Positions 62,352 through 64,000 of a stretch of 64,000 nt of DNA are shown here, in pieces (the first letter of the stretch is position 1; every line of letters starts with the position of its first letter). The translations under genes and the position numbers were made by a program. The DNA lies in the NCBI RefSeq assembly GCF_009649745.1, contig NZ_WJNG01000008.1:80422-144421 (forward strand), read 5' to 3'. The notes beneath the pieces were generated by a model that worked only from the letters and a program-made list of their open reading frames with translations, did no database searches and was not told where the DNA came from. Origin of the DNA: Aquibacillus halophilus (lineage in GTDB: Bacteria; Bacillota; Bacilli; Bacillales; Amphibacillaceae).

Positions 62352-62436
62352 GGGATGCATGTCACTTCCCGCTTTTTGTCGGAAAGTGACTAAGCACCTC
62401 ATATGTACAAGTACTCACAGTTGGTGCCTGATACCA
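62352..62436. repeat. Two adjacent dispersed palindromic repeats
   Basis: GTCACTTCCCG...CGGAAAGTGAC is followed by AAGCACCTCATATG...GTTGGTGCCTGATACC. The two repeat types (GTCGAC-centre and CATATG-centre) are thus fused here, in the gap between GH27 and the next gene. Confidence 0.6.
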
Positions 62437-62535
62437 ATCCTTCGGAACAAATCCGAATTGGAACCTGGTAGCGGTGGTTTACACGCCATTTAAATCTTTA
62501 AATCTTACCCTTGCTATGAGGAAGGGAGTGATGAT

Positions 62536-63552
62536 ATGAATGAACATAAAATCATAGTAGCTGGCTGTGGAAGTATGGCCAATACATGGATCGATTACGC
62601 AGTGCAACGTGAAAATGCTACTATTGTTGGTCTGGTGGATATTTTTGAAGAGAGTGCAATCAAGATGGCGGAAAAACGAAAACTTGATGTTCCTACGTTT
62701 ACTAGTTTGAGCACAGCTATTACTGAATCGGGAGCTGAAATAGTTTTTGATGCGACAATCCCTGCTAGTCATAAACAAGTAGTAGAAACAGCACTAAAAG
62801 CAGGATGCCATGTGTTTGGTGAGAAGCCTATGGCAGAAACGATGGAGGACGCACGAGAAGAAGTAAGGCTAGTTAAGGAAACAGGAAAGCATTATTTCGT
62901 GATGCAAAATCGTCGCTATTTAAAGCAAATCCGTGCGTTCCAATCCATTTTAAAAGCGGATGTAATTGGTGATATTGAATCGATTCATGCCGATTTCTTC
63001 ATTGGACCTCACTTCGGTGGTTTTCGTGATGTAATGGATAACGTTCTCATTTTAGATATGGCGATTCACACCTTTGATCAAGCACGTTTTATCACAGGAT
63101 TGGATCCTGTTTCTGTTTATTGTCACGAATACAATTCCAAAAGCTCGTGGTATAAAGGAAATGCATCTGCAATTTGTATTTTTGAAATGGAGAATGGCAC
63201 TGTCTTTACTTATAATGGTTCGTGGTGTGCGGAAGGATTAAACACTTCGTGGGAATCAGAATGGAGAGTTACAGGAAGTAAAGGGTCAGCAAAATGGGAT
63301 GGTCATCACGCACCGGTTTGCGAAGTAGTTGACAAATCACAACCAGAAGCTTTTATTAGGCCGGTTAAAACTGTAGAAGTTCCTTTAAATTGGGCCGGTA
63401 GGGATGGCCACTTTGGCTGCTTAGACGAAATGTTTGAAGCGTTGGAACAAGGGAGATTAGCAGAAACAGATTGTACTGATAACATTAAAAGCATTTCTAT
63501 GGTATTAGGTGCGATTGAAAGTGCAAAAACGGGCAAGAAAATTACTCTGTAG
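62536..63552 (+). CDS. Gfo/Idh/MocA-family oxidoreductase
   Basis: The product of 338 residues has the Rossmann start IIVAGCGSMANTWIDYAV and the EKP motif VFGEKPMAETMEDA with the catalytic Lys; the C-terminal domain has LDMAIHTFDQARFI with the active-site His. It is only distantly similar to the protein at 49740. Placed after GH27 and before an esterase, it probably oxidises a released sugar or its derivative. GGAAGGGAGTG precedes the ATG. Confidence 0.9.
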   Translation: MNEHKIIVAGCGSMANTWIDYAVQRENATIVGLVDIFEESAIKMAEKRKLDVPTFTSLSTAITESGAEIVFDATIPASHKQVVETALKAGCHVFGEKPMAETMEDAREEVRLVKETGKHYFVMQNRRYLKQIRAFQSILKADVIGDIESIHADFFIGPHFGGFRDVMDNVLILDMAIHTFDQARFITGLDPVSVYCHEYNSKSSWYKGNASAICIFEMENGTVFTYNGSWCAEGLNTSWESEWRVTGSKGSAKWDGHHAPVCEVVDKSQPEAFIRPVKTVEVPLNWAGRDGHFGCLDEMFEALEQGRLAETDCTDNIKSISMVLGAIESAKTGKKITL

Positions 63553-63569
63553 TTAAGAATTGCTGTTAG

Positions 63570-64000
<431 letters not shown>

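Overview
The window looks like the chromosome of a low-GC, endospore-forming Bacillaceae bacterium. Supporting signs are AT-rich codon use, AAGGAGG-type ribosome binding sites, frequent TTG/GTG starts, a Spo0E-family phosphatase, a ComK-family regulator and a dispersed palindrome family with a GGTGCCTG core. I see no rRNA, tRNA, CRISPR array or integrase gene. Genes are interrupted by much debris: truncated genes, frameshifts and duplicated gene ends.

0-10.3 kb is a glycan and amino-sugar catabolic region. It holds a GH35 beta-galactosidase, an operon-like set of AgaS-type isomerase/deaminase, NagA deacetylase and class II aldolase, a 15-codon remnant of a tagatose-6-phosphate/1-phosphofructokinase, a ROK sugar kinase, a split (two-gene) chromate transporter, a ROK repressor and a true formylglycine-generating enzyme. 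The set fits use of galactose and N-acetylgalactosamine from (possibly sulfated) glycans. 10.3-27.5 kb is mostly single housekeeping and accessory genes: staygreen-like, DUF805, DUF488, a TPR protein, a MATE pump, a P1-family peptidase, an AraC regulator, a chimeric DUF2306 membrane protein, a zinc-less medium-chain reductase, DUF2316, an alditol oxidase and a thermonuclease. Several gene remnants lie between them.

27.5-49.3 kb is a defence island that begins where an EamA transporter gene is cut off. In order it carries a NucS-like nuclease, an RloC/PrrC-like AAA ATPase, a DUF262-DUF1524-DUF4357 (GmrSD-type) protein, a frameshifted TIR gene, a tight four-gene operon (DUF499 ATPase, DUF3780, DUF1156 methyltransferase, PLD/SNF2-type helicase) resembling DISARM-related systems, then a reverse-strand block of Xre regulator, ComK-like protein and DnaD-like protein, and finally a GC-rich TIR gene with a coupled 19-codon leader ORF.

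49.5-64 kb mixes a Gfo/Idh/MocA oxidoreductase, a Spo0E-like gene, an nrtR-pnuC-nadR NAD-salvage operon, a segment of about 0.75 kb present twice (54.0 and 59.7 kb, each with a 62-residue acidic protein gene), an orphan hicB with a frameshifted hicA remnant, a ShosT-like phosphoribosyltransferase with a truncated DprA-like partner, and an aldo/keto reductase. It ends in a second glycan segment: GH27 alpha-galactosidase, another Gfo/Idh/MocA oxidoreductase and an esterase that runs off the window.
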